A stretch of 64,000 nt of DNA from positions 157,565-221,564 of the forward strand of contig NZ_ML133856.1 in NCBI RefSeq assembly GCF_003994255.1. Direction: 5' to 3'. This document shows, piece by piece, positions 1-8,154 of this stretch. This DNA is from Brachybacterium paraconglomeratum (lineage in GTDB: Bacteria > Actinomycetota > Actinomycetes > Actinomycetales > Dermabacteraceae). Within the stretch, counting starts at the first letter, position 1; each line of letters opens with the position of its first letter. Below the pieces are notes generated by a model. It had not been told where the DNA came from. It did not search any database and worked only from the letters and a program-made list of their open reading frames with translations. The position numbers and the translations under genes are program-made.

Positions 1-8
1 GTGTCTCC

Positions 9-125
9 TCAGAGGGCGAGGCCGACCGCGACGAGCACGGCGGTCAGCGGGTACAGGACGAGGCAGATGGTCAGGTGGGCGTGATCCACGGCGGCGGCGT
101 ACAGGCGGCGGTCGGTGAGGGTCAT
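9..125 (-). CDS. small prophage membrane protein (38 aa)
   Basis: A 38-residue protein with one hydrophobic segment covering roughly residues 15-38 (LTICLVLYPLTAVLVAVGLAL), so probably a single-pass membrane peptide. Its ATG overlaps the stop of the upstream gene (ATGA), the same coupling used throughout this leftward operon, which is the main reason to believe it. It is too short for a family assignment. The next operon gene would begin within the first few bases of the window or just left of it. Confidence 0.5.
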   Translation of the reverse strand: MTLTDRRLYAAAVDHAHLTICLVLYPLTAVLVAVGLAL

Positions 126-544
126 CGGGTCTGCTCCTTCTCCCACCACGCGGGCGGGGTGACGGTGACCGTGCCGGAGATGGGCTGCACGCCCGGCGCC
201 TCCGCACGGAACTGCACGACGATCGGGTGATCGGCCGGCTGGTCCTCGAACACGACGGAGACGAGGTCCGTCGCGCCCCAGGGATCGAGGCGATGAGTCG
301 TGGTGCGGGCATCCGCCCCGACCGCGACCGTGACCACCAGTCCCGGCACCGGGTCGCCGCCGCGGGTCATGACCTTCGTGTTCGCGTAGACGGCGAGCGC
401 CTCCGCGCCGACGGTCGCGGTGAGGTTCGTGAAGACCAGGACGTCGCGGAGCTGCGAGGTCGCGATCGCGGGCGCGGCCACCGCGACGAGCGCAGCTGGT
501 GCCGTCCATGCCGCGGCGCGGAGGAGGGTCCGTCGCGTGGTCAT
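122..544 (-). CDS. exported prophage protein with twin-arginine-like signal
   Basis: The 140-residue product begins with a basic stretch containing RR (MTTRRTLLRAA), followed by an Ala-rich hydrophobic core and a likely cleavage site near AIA-TS (residues 26-30). This suggests Tat or Sec export. The remaining ~110 residues are beta-rich in character (alternating V/T) with no motif I recognise. It overlaps the genes on both sides by stop-start overlaps, so it belongs to the prophage early operon. An exported protein in an early operon could act at the envelope, for example in superinfection exclusion; that is inference. Confidence 0.6.
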   Translation of the reverse strand: MTTRRTLLRAAAWTAPAALVAVAAPAIATSQLRDVLVFTNLTATVGAEALAVYANTKVMTRGGDPVPGLVVTVAVGADARTTTHRLDPWGATDLVSVVFEDQPADHPIVVQFRAEAPGVQPISGTVTVTPPAWWEKEQTR

Positions 545-696
545 CGGGTCTCCTTCGGGAGCGCGTGGTGGGTGATGGTCACGGCAGGCTGCTCGCCCGG
601 CCGCTTCATGACGGTCTGCGAGGGGCCGCAGGGGCAGTCGAGGGTCCTGTCGTGCCGGCGGGTCTGCCGAGCGGGGATCTGGTGGAGGACGTGCAT
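541..696 (-). CDS. small hypothetical prophage protein (51 aa)
   Basis: A basic 51-residue product with a CPCGP motif near residues 21-25 that may bind metal but lacks a second cysteine pair. The ATG at 696 overlaps the WhiB-family stop, and its own stop overlaps the start of the exported protein downstream. Position and coupling support it; no family was recognised. Confidence 0.5.
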   Translation of the reverse strand: MHVLHQIPARQTRRHDRTLDCPCGPSQTVMKRPGEQPAVTITHHALPKETR

Positions 697-938
697 CACG
701 CGGCCTCCGCGCTGGTCTTCATGCGGCGGCGTTCGTTCTCGGACGTGCCGCCCCAGATCCCGGTCTCGCCCTGCTCGAGCGCGAGGGCGAGGCACTGGGC
801 ACGGACCGGGCAGCGGCGGCAGATCGCCTTCGCCTCCCTCGTCGAGCCGCCCTTGTCGGGGAACCAGAGGTCCCCGTCGACCTGGGCGCACAGCGCGTTG
901 GCCATCCACGGCTCGGGCCGGGCCAGGGTTCCGTCCAT
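696..938 (-). CDS. WhiB-family iron-sulfur transcription factor, phage-borne
   Basis: This 80-residue protein has the WhiB pattern: four cysteines arranged C-x(n)-C-x2-C-x5-C (ALCAQ, ICRRCPVRAQC), the GIWGG turn, and a basic C-terminus (NERRRM) that contacts DNA. WhiB proteins ligate a [4Fe-4S] cluster through these cysteines and usually bind the primary sigma factor. I chose the internal ATG at 938 over one 12 codons upstream: it overlaps the preceding stop and has AGGAGG eight bases before it. Phage WhiB homologues can interfere with host WhiB regulation (known for mycobacteriophage TM4); a similar role here is inference. Confidence 0.9.
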   Translation of the reverse strand: MDGTLARPEPWMANALCAQVDGDLWFPDKGGSTREAKAICRRCPVRAQCLALALEQGETGIWGGTSENERRRMKTSAEAA

Positions 939-1288
939 CACGACGCCACCTCCTGCAGGTGCTTGCTGATCCACTTCGCGAGCAGGGGATGGGCCTGCTC
1001 GTGCTCGTACGCCATCTCCGCCGCGCGGCGGCGCACCTCCGCGACGGGGCGGCGGGACACCGCGGCCTGCGAGACGACGACGAAGTCGCCGGCGCCGGTC
1101 CGGTCGATCCGGACCGTGGGGTCGCCGGGCAGCAGCTCCACGCCCTCCGCCTCAGCGAGCTCGAGGAACGGCCACCGCACATGCCGGGCCAGCCGCTCCC
1201 TCGTCAAGCCGCCGTAGTACGGGAACGTCGCCACGAACCGGCCACGCGCCGTGATCGCTCCGGACACGGCCTGCTGGGCCGCGCTCAT
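938..1288 (-). CDS. hypothetical prophage protein (116 aa)
   Basis: A 116-residue soluble protein without a recognised domain. It has an aromatic N-terminal part (FVATFPYYGGL), a central acidic/hydrophobic region and a basic helical C-terminus. The ATG at 1288 overlaps the stop of the preceding gene in the frame that gene would use after correcting its G-run, and its stop overlaps the WhiB start. That tight coupling on both sides supports it as a real operon member. Confidence 0.6.
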   Translation of the reverse strand: MSAAQQAVSGAITARGRFVATFPYYGGLTRERLARHVRWPFLELAEAEGVELLPGDPTVRIDRTGAGDFVVVSQAAVSRRPVAEVRRRAAEMAYEHEQAHPLLAKWISKHLQEVAS

Positions 1289-2203
1289 GCCGCCACCTCC
1301 GAGACCTCGGGGGAGCGGAGCTTGCCCGCGCGGTGACCGCGGACCACCGCGCGATACCGCGCCGACTCCCACGCCCCCCCAGCCCAGACGGCGCGCCGCC
1401 CGGTCGAGGTCCTCACCCGTGGACGCGAGGAACACGAGCTCATCCAGGCGGGCGTCCATGTCGTCGCCTTCGGGCTCGAGAACAGTCGGCTCCGCGGCCG
1501 GGTCGTCGATCAGCTCGTCATCCCAGGCGGCCGGCGGCGCCCACTGCTGCTGCTCCGCCTCGCGGAGGATGCGGGAGACCGCCGAGCGCTCGGCGCGCGT
1601 CGCCGACGGCGGCGCCTGATCCCACAGCTCCTCGTACAGCGCATGCACGCGCCGCGCCGAGCTGAGCGAGCACCACTCGGCGACCATCAGCCGGCCCGCC
1701 GTCGTCGGCGTGAACCCGCCACGGCGCGAGAGCTCCGCACGGCACCAGCCCATCGCCGCGAGAGCCTGCATGCGGCGCCGCGTCCCCGTCGCATCGAGCT
1801 GCCGCTGCGGAGCGACGGCAGCGGCCGACGGCGCGACAGCGAGGAGCGCCTCGGCCGTCGCCCGGCGCACCGACCGCAGCTCCCCATCACGAGGCCCCCG
1901 GGACCCGACGACGATCGCCTGGATCATCCGCGCATGGACACCCGACAGCTCCGCGAGGCGGCGCGTGCCGATCCCGCGACCGCGCAGCACCTTGATGTGC
2001 TCCTGCACCGGCCCGATCGGCAGGAACGACGCCCCCTCCCGGGCGAGACGGATCCGCGACTCCGCGCGGTATCGGCGCGCCGCGTCCATGCACGGCGGGC
2101 AGCCACAGCCGCACGACGCGTAGCAGGTGTACTCGCCGTGGACGTGCCGCACCCGCGGGCACTCGCACACCACCGGCACACTCGACCGAGACCGGGCCGG
2201 CAT
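1285..2203 (-). pseudogene. frameshifted prophage regulatory protein with N-terminal Cys motif
   Basis: The gene starts at ATG 2203, overlapping the exonuclease stop. It encodes a Cys cluster (CYASCGCGCPPC, about residues 27-38), then helix-rich sequence with an HTH-like element (IGTRRLAELSGVHARMIQAIV). The frame is open to a run of seven G on the coding strand (plus-strand C at 1374-1380). There it passes into low-complexity Gly/Arg sequence and runs through the next gene. Deleting one G restores WESARYRAVVRGHRAG and ends in SEVAA with a TGA exactly overlapping the next ATG. This is either a real one-base insertion, a phase-variable tract, programmed frameshifting or an assembly error. Confidence 0.75.
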
Positions 2204-2781
2204 CAGACCGTCACCGCCGTCTCGGTCAGCGCGTCCCACCAGGCACGCGCCCACATCGCATCACCCATCGCGGTGTGCGCGACGTCCGCCGCGGGCGGCT
2301 GCACCCCAGCGATCCGGGACAGCTCGTAGGAGCCCGCGGTCAGGCCGACCGTCGCGAACGGGGACCCGGCCTCGCGAGCCTGCGTCCACGTCACGAGGTC
2401 GATCGGATGGTGATGCCAGGCCGGAGAGTGGCCCCAGCGGCCGAGCATCGCGGCGAGGATCGGCAGGTCGTAGCCCGCGACGTTCGAGCCGACGACGGTG
2501 CAGCCCGGCGTGAGGCGACGCGACAGCCACAGCGCCGCCATCTCCTCCGACAGCCAGCGAGCACGGCCATCCCGCACCCGTCGCTCCTCGAAGCGACCCA
2601 CGGCGAGCGCACGCGGATCCGCGTCGGTGAGGTCGACGTCGGAGACCATGATCCAGGTGCGCTGCTCGGTGCCGTCGATGCGGCGTTCGATCGTGGCGAT
2701 CTCCCACGGCCTCGCCGAGTGCACGTCCAGGGACGTCGCCTCGATGTCGAGGAACACCAGCTTCCTGTCGATGCGGAGCAT
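2203..2781 (-). CDS. DnaQ-like 3'-5' exonuclease
   Basis: A 192-residue DEDD-type exonuclease. The ExoI motif is VFLDIEAT (Asp and Glu near residues 12-14), the ExoII Asp lies in VGSNVAGYDLP (around residue 105), and the ExoIII motif is HTAMGDA (about 167-173), the H-x4-D form of the DEDDh group. Such enzymes remove nucleotides from 3' ends using two divalent metals. The protein is only the nuclease domain, with no polymerase or helicase fused. It sits next to a clamp-like gene, so a role in phage DNA replication or processing is likely. The ATG overlaps the stop of the upstream gene. Confidence 0.85.
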   Translation of the reverse strand: MLRIDRKLVFLDIEATSLDVHSARPWEIATIERRIDGTEQRTWIMVSDVDLTDADPRALAVGRFEERRVRDGRARWLSEEMAALWLSRRLTPGCTVVGSNVAGYDLPILAAMLGRWGHSPAWHHHPIDLVTWTQAREAGSPFATVGLTAGSYELSRIAGVQPPAADVAHTAMGDAMWARAWWDALTETAVTV

Positions 2782-3527
2782 CAGAGCGCCCCCTCATCGA
2801 TGACCTCGCGCAGACGCTCCCGCCACTCGGCGAGGGACCGCTCATCGATCCACGGCGCCCGGTGCTCGTCGTCCTCGCGGTGCTCGCTCGAGGGGACGTA
2901 GGCAACGAAGTCCTCCGCGAGGGGGAACACCGCCGTGCGGCCCAGCATCCGCAGATGCAGCTCGACGCCGAGCGCCGTCGCGGCCCGCGCCACCCGACCC
3001 CACTGCGCCGGCGAGAAGAAGATCCCCGAGTCCAGCGCGATAGCAGGGCGCGGGTCCAGGCCGCGCTGCACCACCTCGAACGCCTGCAGCGCGAGGTCGA
3101 ACGACGACTTGTCGCCGCGCTCGAGCGTCATTGGGTCCTCCGCGACGTCGACCGTCAGCGACGACCCATCGATCAGGCCCGACACGTCCCGGATCGTCAT
3201 CTGCCGATCCGACACCTCGACCGCGAGGCGGTACTCCTGCGCGGAGACCTCCTTCGGGAGCGTCACCTTGAACACCGAGAGGATCGCCTTCACCTGCGCG
3301 GCCGGGATCGAGAACGCCCCGAACCCGTCGTCGTCCTCGGTCTGCACCAGGCCGGCCGCCGCCGCGCCGCCGTTCAGCGCCGCCAGGGACAGCCCGTCGT
3401 GCCGGGATAAGCAGCGCACCGCCGCGTAGGACGGGAAGTCCTGCGGCCGCGCCTGGAACAGCCCCACGGCGCCGAGCATCCGGCAGAACTCGAGGCCGTA
3501 CACCTCGAACGAGATCGACGTGCTCAC
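2781..3527 (-). CDS. phage protein, possibly DNA sliding-clamp-like
   Basis: A 248-residue acidic protein starting at GTG 3527, which overlaps the upstream stop (GTGA). The pattern of short hydrophobic beta strands, with AAVRCLSRHDGLSLAALN near the N-terminus and VEVSDRQMTIRDVSG in the middle, is reminiscent of DnaN-type clamp subunits, where residues contacting DNA and exposed strands alternate this way. Adjacent exonuclease and ParB-like genes fit a replication module. The clamp idea is weak inference from pattern; structure prediction would settle it. It could simply be an unassigned phage protein. Confidence 0.5.
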   Translation of the reverse strand: MSTSISFEVYGLEFCRMLGAVGLFQARPQDFPSYAAVRCLSRHDGLSLAALNGGAAAAGLVQTEDDDGFGAFSIPAAQVKAILSVFKVTLPKEVSAQEYRLAVEVSDRQMTIRDVSGLIDGSSLTVDVAEDPMTLERGDKSSFDLALQAFEVVQRGLDPRPAIALDSGIFFSPAQWGRVARAATALGVELHLRMLGRTAVFPLAEDFVAYVPSSEHREDDEHRAPWIDERSLAEWRERLREVIDEGAL

Positions 3528-3826
3528 GCTGCCTCACCGCCCTCGGCGAGCTCGTAGGTCGCCTCGAAGATGTCGGGCTTGCATGGGTAGAACTCGCCCT
3601 GCACGCCGCGGATCACGTAGTCGCCCAGCGCCGCGATCATGTCGCCTTCGAGCGTGCGGATCAGCAGATGGGACTCACCGTCGCCGCAGTTCAGATGCAG
3701 GTAGGCAGTCCCGCCTTCACGGCGAATCCAACGGAGGACCGTCTCGATGCTGTCGACGGGGTTGATGACCCGCATCGCCACGATCTCGACGGGCTTCTTC
3801 CGGAACCTGGTGGGTCGGATGTTCAT
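3524..3826 (-). CDS. small conserved phage protein (100 aa)
   Basis: A 100-residue protein of a type common in phages of many hosts. It opens with RFRKKPVEIVAMRV and closes with the characteristic DYVIRGVQGEFYPCKPDIFEATYE region; only the ends are quoted because the block around residues 69-92 is long. No biochemical function is established as far as I know. ATG and stop both overlap neighbours. Confidence 0.7.
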   Translation of the reverse strand: MNIRPTRFRKKPVEIVAMRVINPVDSIETVLRWIRREGGTAYLHLNCGDGESHLLIRTLEGDMIAALGDYVIRGVQGEFYPCKPDIFEATYELAEGGEAA

Positions 3827-5295
3827 GCCGCCTCACCGCCCTCGGCGAGCGCAGCGTCGCCCTCGGCGCTGTCGGCCGGGTCGGCGTCGTGGGGGATGCC
3901 GGTGGCGAGGAGGATGGCCTGCTGCTCGACGGGGGTCCACTCGTAGCCGCTGAGCTCGAGGAGCTGGCGGAGCTTCGAGGTGGCGGTCCAGTAGGAGGAG
4001 CCGGCACGGCCGAGGGTCATGGCGCGGTGGTCGGACTTGAGCGTCCACCAGTGCGTCTCGAGCCAGGACAGGACGGGGAGCGGCCAGGTGGTGAGCGCCT
4101 TGGTCACCTTGGGCTTGCCCTCGGCGCCGGTGAGCGCCTCGAGGAGCGCGATGGCGTCCTTGTCGTCGCCGTAGCCGTTCCAGCCCTGCTTGGCGAGCCT
4201 GGCGGCGGTGGCGTCGGTGGCTTCCTTCGTGAGGTCGAGGCCGGGGAGGGTGGCGGCGAGGTGACGTTCACGGTGGACCTTCGCGGTGGCGAAGTCCTCG
4301 GCGTCGAGGTCGTCCCACGGGTCGGCGGGCTCGGGCTCCGGGGCGGGGGCTTCGGCGGGGCTGTCGTTGGGGTGGAGGGTCTTCTGCTGGTCGCAGCCGA
4401 CGACGAGCGTGCCGACGGGGACGTGGCCCAGGACCGGGACGCGGATGCCGGATTGGGTGATGATCACGCCGCAGTGCCCGGGGCAGTCGGCGTGTTCGTC
4501 AGCGAGGAGCGAGACCCACTCGCCAGGGTCGGTCTGGCCGTCCTTGGCCGCCTCCTCGATTGCGGGGGTGGCCCAGACGCCTGCCTCCACGAGATCGGTG
4601 AGGCCGACGGCCGCCTCGGCGATGCGGAGGCCGCGCTTCTTCGCCTCCTTACGGGAAGTGGCGGCGCGGTCGCGGTCCTCGCGGCGGCGTCGCGCTGCGG
4701 AGACCTCCCAGTCGAACTGGTAGGTGCCGGCCGTGCGCTCGAGCTCTTCCACGGCCTCGGGGTCGTCGCTGTACTCCGCGATCACGAGCGCGTCGTCGAC
4801 GGTGATCTGGCCGCGGTGGACCTTGTCCCCGGTGTCGTCGGCGAGCTTCGAGAGTTTCGCCCGCTCCTTCACGCGCTGCTTGCCGAGCGCGGTCTGCTTC
4901 GCGACCTCGGCCTGGGTCATGCCCAGGTCGAGCATGTCCTGGACGAGGCGGGCCTCCTCCACGGCGGTGAGCTGGTCGCGGAGGATGTTCTCCGTCGCGA
5001 TGAACGCGAGCTGCGCCTTCGGGTCTGTGAGGTCGCCGCGGATCTGCACCGGGACTTCGGTGAGGCCGAGGGCGTGCGCGGCGGTGAGGCGGCGGTGGCC
5101 GCCGAGGACGACGAAGTCGGTCCAGCTGTCGTCCCGCGGTGCGGCGACGAGGGGGACTTCGATGCCGTGCTCCCGGATCGACTCGGTCAGGTCCTCCACC
5201 TGCGCGGCGTCGATGCGGGGGTTCTGCTCATGCGGGTGGAGCACGTCGACGTGCACCATCTGCACCTGCTCCATGACTCCCTGGATCTGCTCCAT
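3823..5295 (-). CDS. ParB/Spo0J-like N-terminal domain protein
   Basis: A 490-residue protein with a ParB-type nuclease/CTPase fold near the N-terminus: HEQNPR, GGHRRLTAAHALG and TENILRDQLTAVEEA (about residues 20-130). An HTH follows around residues 130-165 (MTQAEVAKQTALGKQRV). The GGHRR motif corresponds to the GExRR nucleotide-binding motif of chromosomal ParB. The rest is long and phage-specific, with a Pro/Glu linker. I chose the ATG at 5295 because it overlaps the upstream stop; a 71-codon upstream extension is low-complexity Arg-rich sequence in the shadow of another gene. No ParA partner is in view, so a role in phage replication or gene control is more likely than partition. Confidence 0.85.
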   Translation of the reverse strand: MEQIQGVMEQVQMVHVDVLHPHEQNPRIDAAQVEDLTESIREHGIEVPLVAAPRDDSWTDFVVLGGHRRLTAAHALGLTEVPVQIRGDLTDPKAQLAFIATENILRDQLTAVEEARLVQDMLDLGMTQAEVAKQTALGKQRVKERAKLSKLADDTGDKVHRGQITVDDALVIAEYSDDPEAVEELERTAGTYQFDWEVSAARRRREDRDRAATSRKEAKKRGLRIAEAAVGLTDLVEAGVWATPAIEEAAKDGQTDPGEWVSLLADEHADCPGHCGVIITQSGIRVPVLGHVPVGTLVVGCDQQKTLHPNDSPAEAPAPEPEPADPWDDLDAEDFATAKVHRERHLAATLPGLDLTKEATDATAARLAKQGWNGYGDDKDAIALLEALTGAEGKPKVTKALTTWPLPVLSWLETHWWTLKSDHRAMTLGRAGSSYWTATSKLRQLLELSGYEWTPVEQQAILLATGIPHDADPADSAEGDAALAEGGEAA

Positions 5296-5744
5296 CACTC
5301 CTGCTCCTCCTGGTCTTCGCCGGCCTCCATGGCCCGGCGCCTGATCTGTCCGGAGATCTCGTCTCCGAGCCCGCGCAGCCGATGGCCGAGCGCGAGCAAG
5401 TCCCTGTCCTCCATCACTGGGAGCGCCGCAGCGACTTCCCGTACGAGCCCCGCCGTGACCTCGTCTCGCCACCGCCCGCACTTCGCGTTGTGGTGGTTCC
5501 CGCGCCACGACTGGTCCATGTCGCCCCGCTCACCGGGCGCGCGGTACTTGCACAGCAGCCCGCCGTGCGCGTCCCGCCACACCTCGTAGGTCCCGACCCC
5601 GCCGTCGAGCTGGTAGCGCACCGGCTCGAGCGGCGTCCAGACCTTCCCGTGCAGCCCCCACGCCCACCACACATCCGCACCGCAGTCCTCACAGACCGGT
5701 GCCGGACGCGCGGGGCGCGGAGTTCCGGGGCGACGACTCCTCAC
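5295..5744 (-). CDS. hypothetical phage protein with Cys pair (149 aa)
   Basis: The likely start is GTG 5744, overlapping the upstream TGA (GTGA) and preceded by GGGAGG. The product has one CEDCG pair near residue 20, an aromatic segment (WWAWGLHGKVW), and an acidic Glu-rich tail ending in EDQEEQE. One Cys pair is not enough for a classic zinc ribbon. Function unknown. Confidence 0.55.
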   Translation of the reverse strand: MRSRRPGTPRPARPAPVCEDCGADVWWAWGLHGKVWTPLEPVRYQLDGGVGTYEVWRDAHGGLLCKYRAPGERGDMDQSWRGNHHNAKCGRWRDEVTAGLVREVAAALPVMEDRDLLALGHRLRGLGDEISGQIRRRAMEAGEDQEEQE

Positions 5745-5914
5745 CGGCCGGCCACCTCCCGGCGAGCGCGGCGCCGCACCTCGGCGGCGAGCGCGGCCGA
5801 GTCGCCGAGCGTGCAGTCGAGGAGCGCCCAGACCACGAAGCTGATCGCGCCGATGATCACGCCGGCGAGCACGACCCGCGCGGCCAGGGTCAGAAGGATC
5901 AGGAGCGCGCTCAT
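5741..5914 (-). CDS. small phage membrane protein (57 aa)
   Basis: Read from ATG 5914, the product is a single-pass membrane protein with a hydrophobic segment at about residues 3-31 (two parts: LLILLTLAARVVLAGVIIG and AISFVVWALL). A basic tail (EVRRRARREVAGR) would face the cytoplasm. Start and stop overlap the neighbouring genes. Confidence 0.55.
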   Translation of the reverse strand: MSALLILLTLAARVVLAGVIIGAISFVVWALLDCTLGDSAALAAEVRRRARREVAGR

Positions 5915-6153
5915 GCCCCCTCACCCCCGCCCGGTCGGGCCTTGCCCGCGGGGTGTGCGGCCTCGGCGCGGCGGTGTTCGGCGTCGTGGTCGCGCTTCAC
6001 GCGGGACGCCTCGGCCTTCACGTGCTCGACGCGGGAGAACCCGCACGAGCAGCCGACGATGAACCGCAGGTCCTCGTCCCGGAACCCCGCCTTCGTCACC
6101 TGGGCGCGGGGGAGACGGCGGCCGGTGGGGAAGGGGAGCAGGTGGCCGGTCAT
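5911..6153 (-). CDS. small hypothetical phage protein (80 aa)
   Basis: An 80-residue basic protein with a CSCGF motif near residue 35 and a His/Arg-rich C-terminal half (HDAEHRRAEAAH) that resembles half of a zinc-binding site. The ATG at 6153 overlaps the stop of the upstream HTH gene. Function unknown. Confidence 0.5.
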   Translation of the reverse strand: MTGHLLPFPTGRRLPRAQVTKAGFRDEDLRFIVGCSCGFSRVEHVKAEASRVKRDHDAEHRRAEAAHPAGKARPGGGEGA

Positions 6154-6434
6154 GCCGCACGCCCCCGTCGTCGGCCGGCCTGCGCCGAGGAGCGCGCGTT
6201 GCGCGGCGAGAACATCAGCGGGCCCGCGGGCTCGAGCTCGACGGCCTCGGGCTCCGGGTGCTGGACGTGCTCGGCGAGGAGCGCGTCGACGGCGTCCGCG
6301 GGGATGAGGTACGTCGTGCCGGGCATGATCTGCACAGCCGGCAGCAGGCCGCGCTGCACGTACCGGCGCACCGAGTACTTGGAGCAGCGGAGGATCTCCG
6401 CGACCTCCACGGTCGTGAGGTGTTTCGTGGTCAT
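6150..6434 (-). CDS. AlpA/MerR-type helix-turn-helix protein
   Basis: A 94-residue protein whose first 55 residues form an HTH_17-type winged helix (LTTVEVAEILRCSKYSVRRY, then the wing VQRGLLPAVQ and YLIPADAVDALL). Proteins of this type act as excisionases or small transcription regulators. It is buried in the early operon instead of next to the integrase, so a regulator is about as likely as an excisionase. The start is preceded by AGGAAGG. Confidence 0.8.
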   Translation of the reverse strand: MTTKHLTTVEVAEILRCSKYSVRRYVQRGLLPAVQIMPGTTYLIPADAVDALLAEHVQHPEPEAVELEPAGPLMFSPRNARSSAQAGRRRGRAA

Positions 6435-6559
6435 GACGGGTCCTTCCTGTGCTTCGGGGCGGTCTCCGCAAGGGCGCGGAACAGGTCGCGGGCGCGGCGG
6501 CGGGGGCCTCGGTGCCGGCCACTAGGGCGGGGGAGCGCTCGATGGCGCGGGGCGGTCAT
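6431..6559 (-). CDS. tiny phage ORF between antirepressor and HTH gene (42 aa)
   Basis: A 42-residue Arg-rich product whose ATG overlaps the antirepressor stop and whose stop overlaps the next ATG. Only this double coupling argues for it; the segment could instead be a spacer carrying the next gene's ribosome-binding site. Confidence 0.35.
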   Translation of the reverse strand: MTAPRHRALPRPSGRHRGPRRRARDLFRALAETAPKHRKDPS

Positions 6560-7341
6560 GCCGCGGCCTGGGGGAGGAGCGGCTGCGGGAGTCCGAGCTT
6601 CCGGGCGACGAACCCGAGCCCGGAGGGCTGAACCCGCGTGGTGTACGAGGTGCCCGTCGTCCCGTCCTGCCGCTCGTAGGAGTGGGCCTTGACCACGAAG
6701 TGGTGCATGTACTGCTGATACGGGGTGTTCGCCATCGCGCCCTTCGCGATCAGGACCCGGGCGTTGCGCAGTTCGGTGAAGAGCTTGTTCTGGGAGAGGC
6801 CGAGCATCTTCGCGGCCGAGCCCACGCTGTACGTGCCGTCCCCTGCGATGAAGCGGTCGTAGCCGTCGGCACGCGGCTCGAGATCCCGGGCATAGGACTC
6901 GACCGCCTCGCGTGCCTTCTGCTCGCGCAGCTGCGCGGCCCGCGCCTCCTTCAGCTGCGTCGCGAGATGGATCAGCGTGTCCGGGTCGGTGAGCACCTCC
7001 TCGATCTTCTGCTCGGTGAGGTACCCGCCGTACTGGCGGATCGCAGGGAGCACGTCGTGCGTGACCCAGCGCTTGAACGCCTTCGCGCCGGCGACCTTCG
7101 AGCCAAGCACCGCGGCGTACAGCCCCGGCTCGGAGATGACAGTCATCTCCTGATCACCTGAGGGGGTACGCACTGAGCGCGTACCCCTGTCGTCCTCGTC
7201 GAGGCGGCGGGTCATGTCCGATGCCATGCGATAGCCGAGGATCTTCGCGACGTCGGAGGCGACGAACCACGGCTCGCCCTCCACATCGAGCGCACGAACT
7301 TCGCGGTCCTCGAACTGGAATGGGATGATGCTGGTGCTCAC
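6556..7341 (-). CDS. phage antirepressor (BRO-N plus KilAC/ANT)
   Basis: The 261-residue product starts at GTG 7341 with AAGGAA upstream. The N-terminal ~110 residues form a BRO-N domain (PWFVASDVAKILGYR, then ISEPGLYAAVLGSK and FKRWVTHDVLPAIRQYGGYL). The C-terminal ~110 residues form a KilAC domain (GTYSVGSAAKMLGLSQNKLF, HHFVVKAHSY). This combination typifies phage antirepressors that inactivate CI-like repressors at induction. It is the first gene of this part of the leftward operon, facing a rightward cargo gene across about 110 bases that must hold a promoter. Confidence 0.9.
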   Translation of the reverse strand: MSTSIIPFQFEDREVRALDVEGEPWFVASDVAKILGYRMASDMTRRLDEDDRGTRSVRTPSGDQEMTVISEPGLYAAVLGSKVAGAKAFKRWVTHDVLPAIRQYGGYLTEQKIEEVLTDPDTLIHLATQLKEARAAQLREQKAREAVESYARDLEPRADGYDRFIAGDGTYSVGSAAKMLGLSQNKLFTELRNARVLIAKGAMANTPYQQYMHHFVVKAHSYERQDGTTGTSYTTRVQPSGLGFVARKLGLPQPLLPQAAA

Positions 7342-7449
7342 GATCGTTCCTTTCGATAGAGCGGCACTTCGGTGTCAGCGCCCCGCCCTGGCCGGCGGGG
7401 CGCACTTCATGCGCTGAGCCGACGTGGGCTCGATGAGGAGGGGGAGAAG

Positions 7450-8154
7450 TTGGCAACGAACGCTGCGAAGGAGCTGTTGGCTCTCATCGACACGTGGAAG
7501 CACGAAGTGAGCGGAGCGAATCCGTCAGTACTCACGCAACGCGGCACCTCTACGCGGCTCGGAGATTCCTTGTGGAAGAACGAGCTCGCCGCGGTGCGGC
7601 TGCTCCTAGAGATCGAGGCGTTCATCGAAGCGGAGGAGGACACGCACGAGTACGCGGAGTTCGTCAACGAGCTCCGGCACTTCGTCTTCGTTCCAGAGCA
7701 GGGATGGGCGCAGGGACCCGTGAAGCTGAGGGGTTCGACGCGCCTGGGACTCGTGCAGCTGGGAAAGCTCATGACGCACTCACCGGCCCGATCCCTGAGC
7801 CTGACGCCGCTTCAGATCGAGGCCATTCAGGAGGCCCTTGATGAGTGCGAGAAGATCCTCGACCCGGTGACGGTCGGACAGGACTACGGGCTCCAGCACC
7901 TCCGCGAGGTCATTCGCCATCTCAAGCAGCTCCTCGAAGGAGACGACGTCGACTTCGAGGCCGTCCGCGCTGCGTCGTACGAGGCCGTCGGACTCGTCGC
8001 CATCCACGCGAGAGACCTCCCCACGGAAAAGAGAGATCGGCTCGCGAGCGCGGTCTGGTCGGTAATCGTCCCGTTCGCCTCGGGCACCGCTGCCGGCGCG
8101 TCCGGAAACCTGATCAGCGCGGCCCTCTCGGGAATCCTGCAGATCGGCGCCTGA
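7450..8154 (+). CDS. rightward prophage cargo protein of unknown function
   Basis: This gene runs against the early operon. The likely start is TTG 7450, preceded by GAGGAGGGGGAG; an upstream in-frame GTG at 7372 lacks a good ribosome site. The 234-residue product is mostly helical and acidic (KNELAAVRLLLEIEAFIEAEE; IEAIQEALDECEKILD) and ends in a Gly/Ala/Ser-rich hydrophobic stretch around residues 205-234 that could enter a membrane. No family was recognised. Isolated, oppositely oriented genes in prophages are often expressed in the lysogen and often give phage resistance (morons); that role is inference. Confidence 0.75.
   Translation: MATNAAKELLALIDTWKHEVSGANPSVLTQRGTSTRLGDSLWKNELAAVRLLLEIEAFIEAEEDTHEYAEFVNELRHFVFVPEQGWAQGPVKLRGSTRLGLVQLGKLMTHSPARSLSLTPLQIEAIQEALDECEKILDPVTVGQDYGLQHLREVIRHLKQLLEGDDVDFEAVRAASYEAVGLVAIHARDLPTEKRDRLASAVWSVIVPFASGTAAGASGNLISAALSGILQIGA

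Noticed and set aside
3889..5589. 566-codon plus-strand frame over the ParB-like gene
   Set aside because: Antisense to a protein with ParB motifs; no domain of its own.
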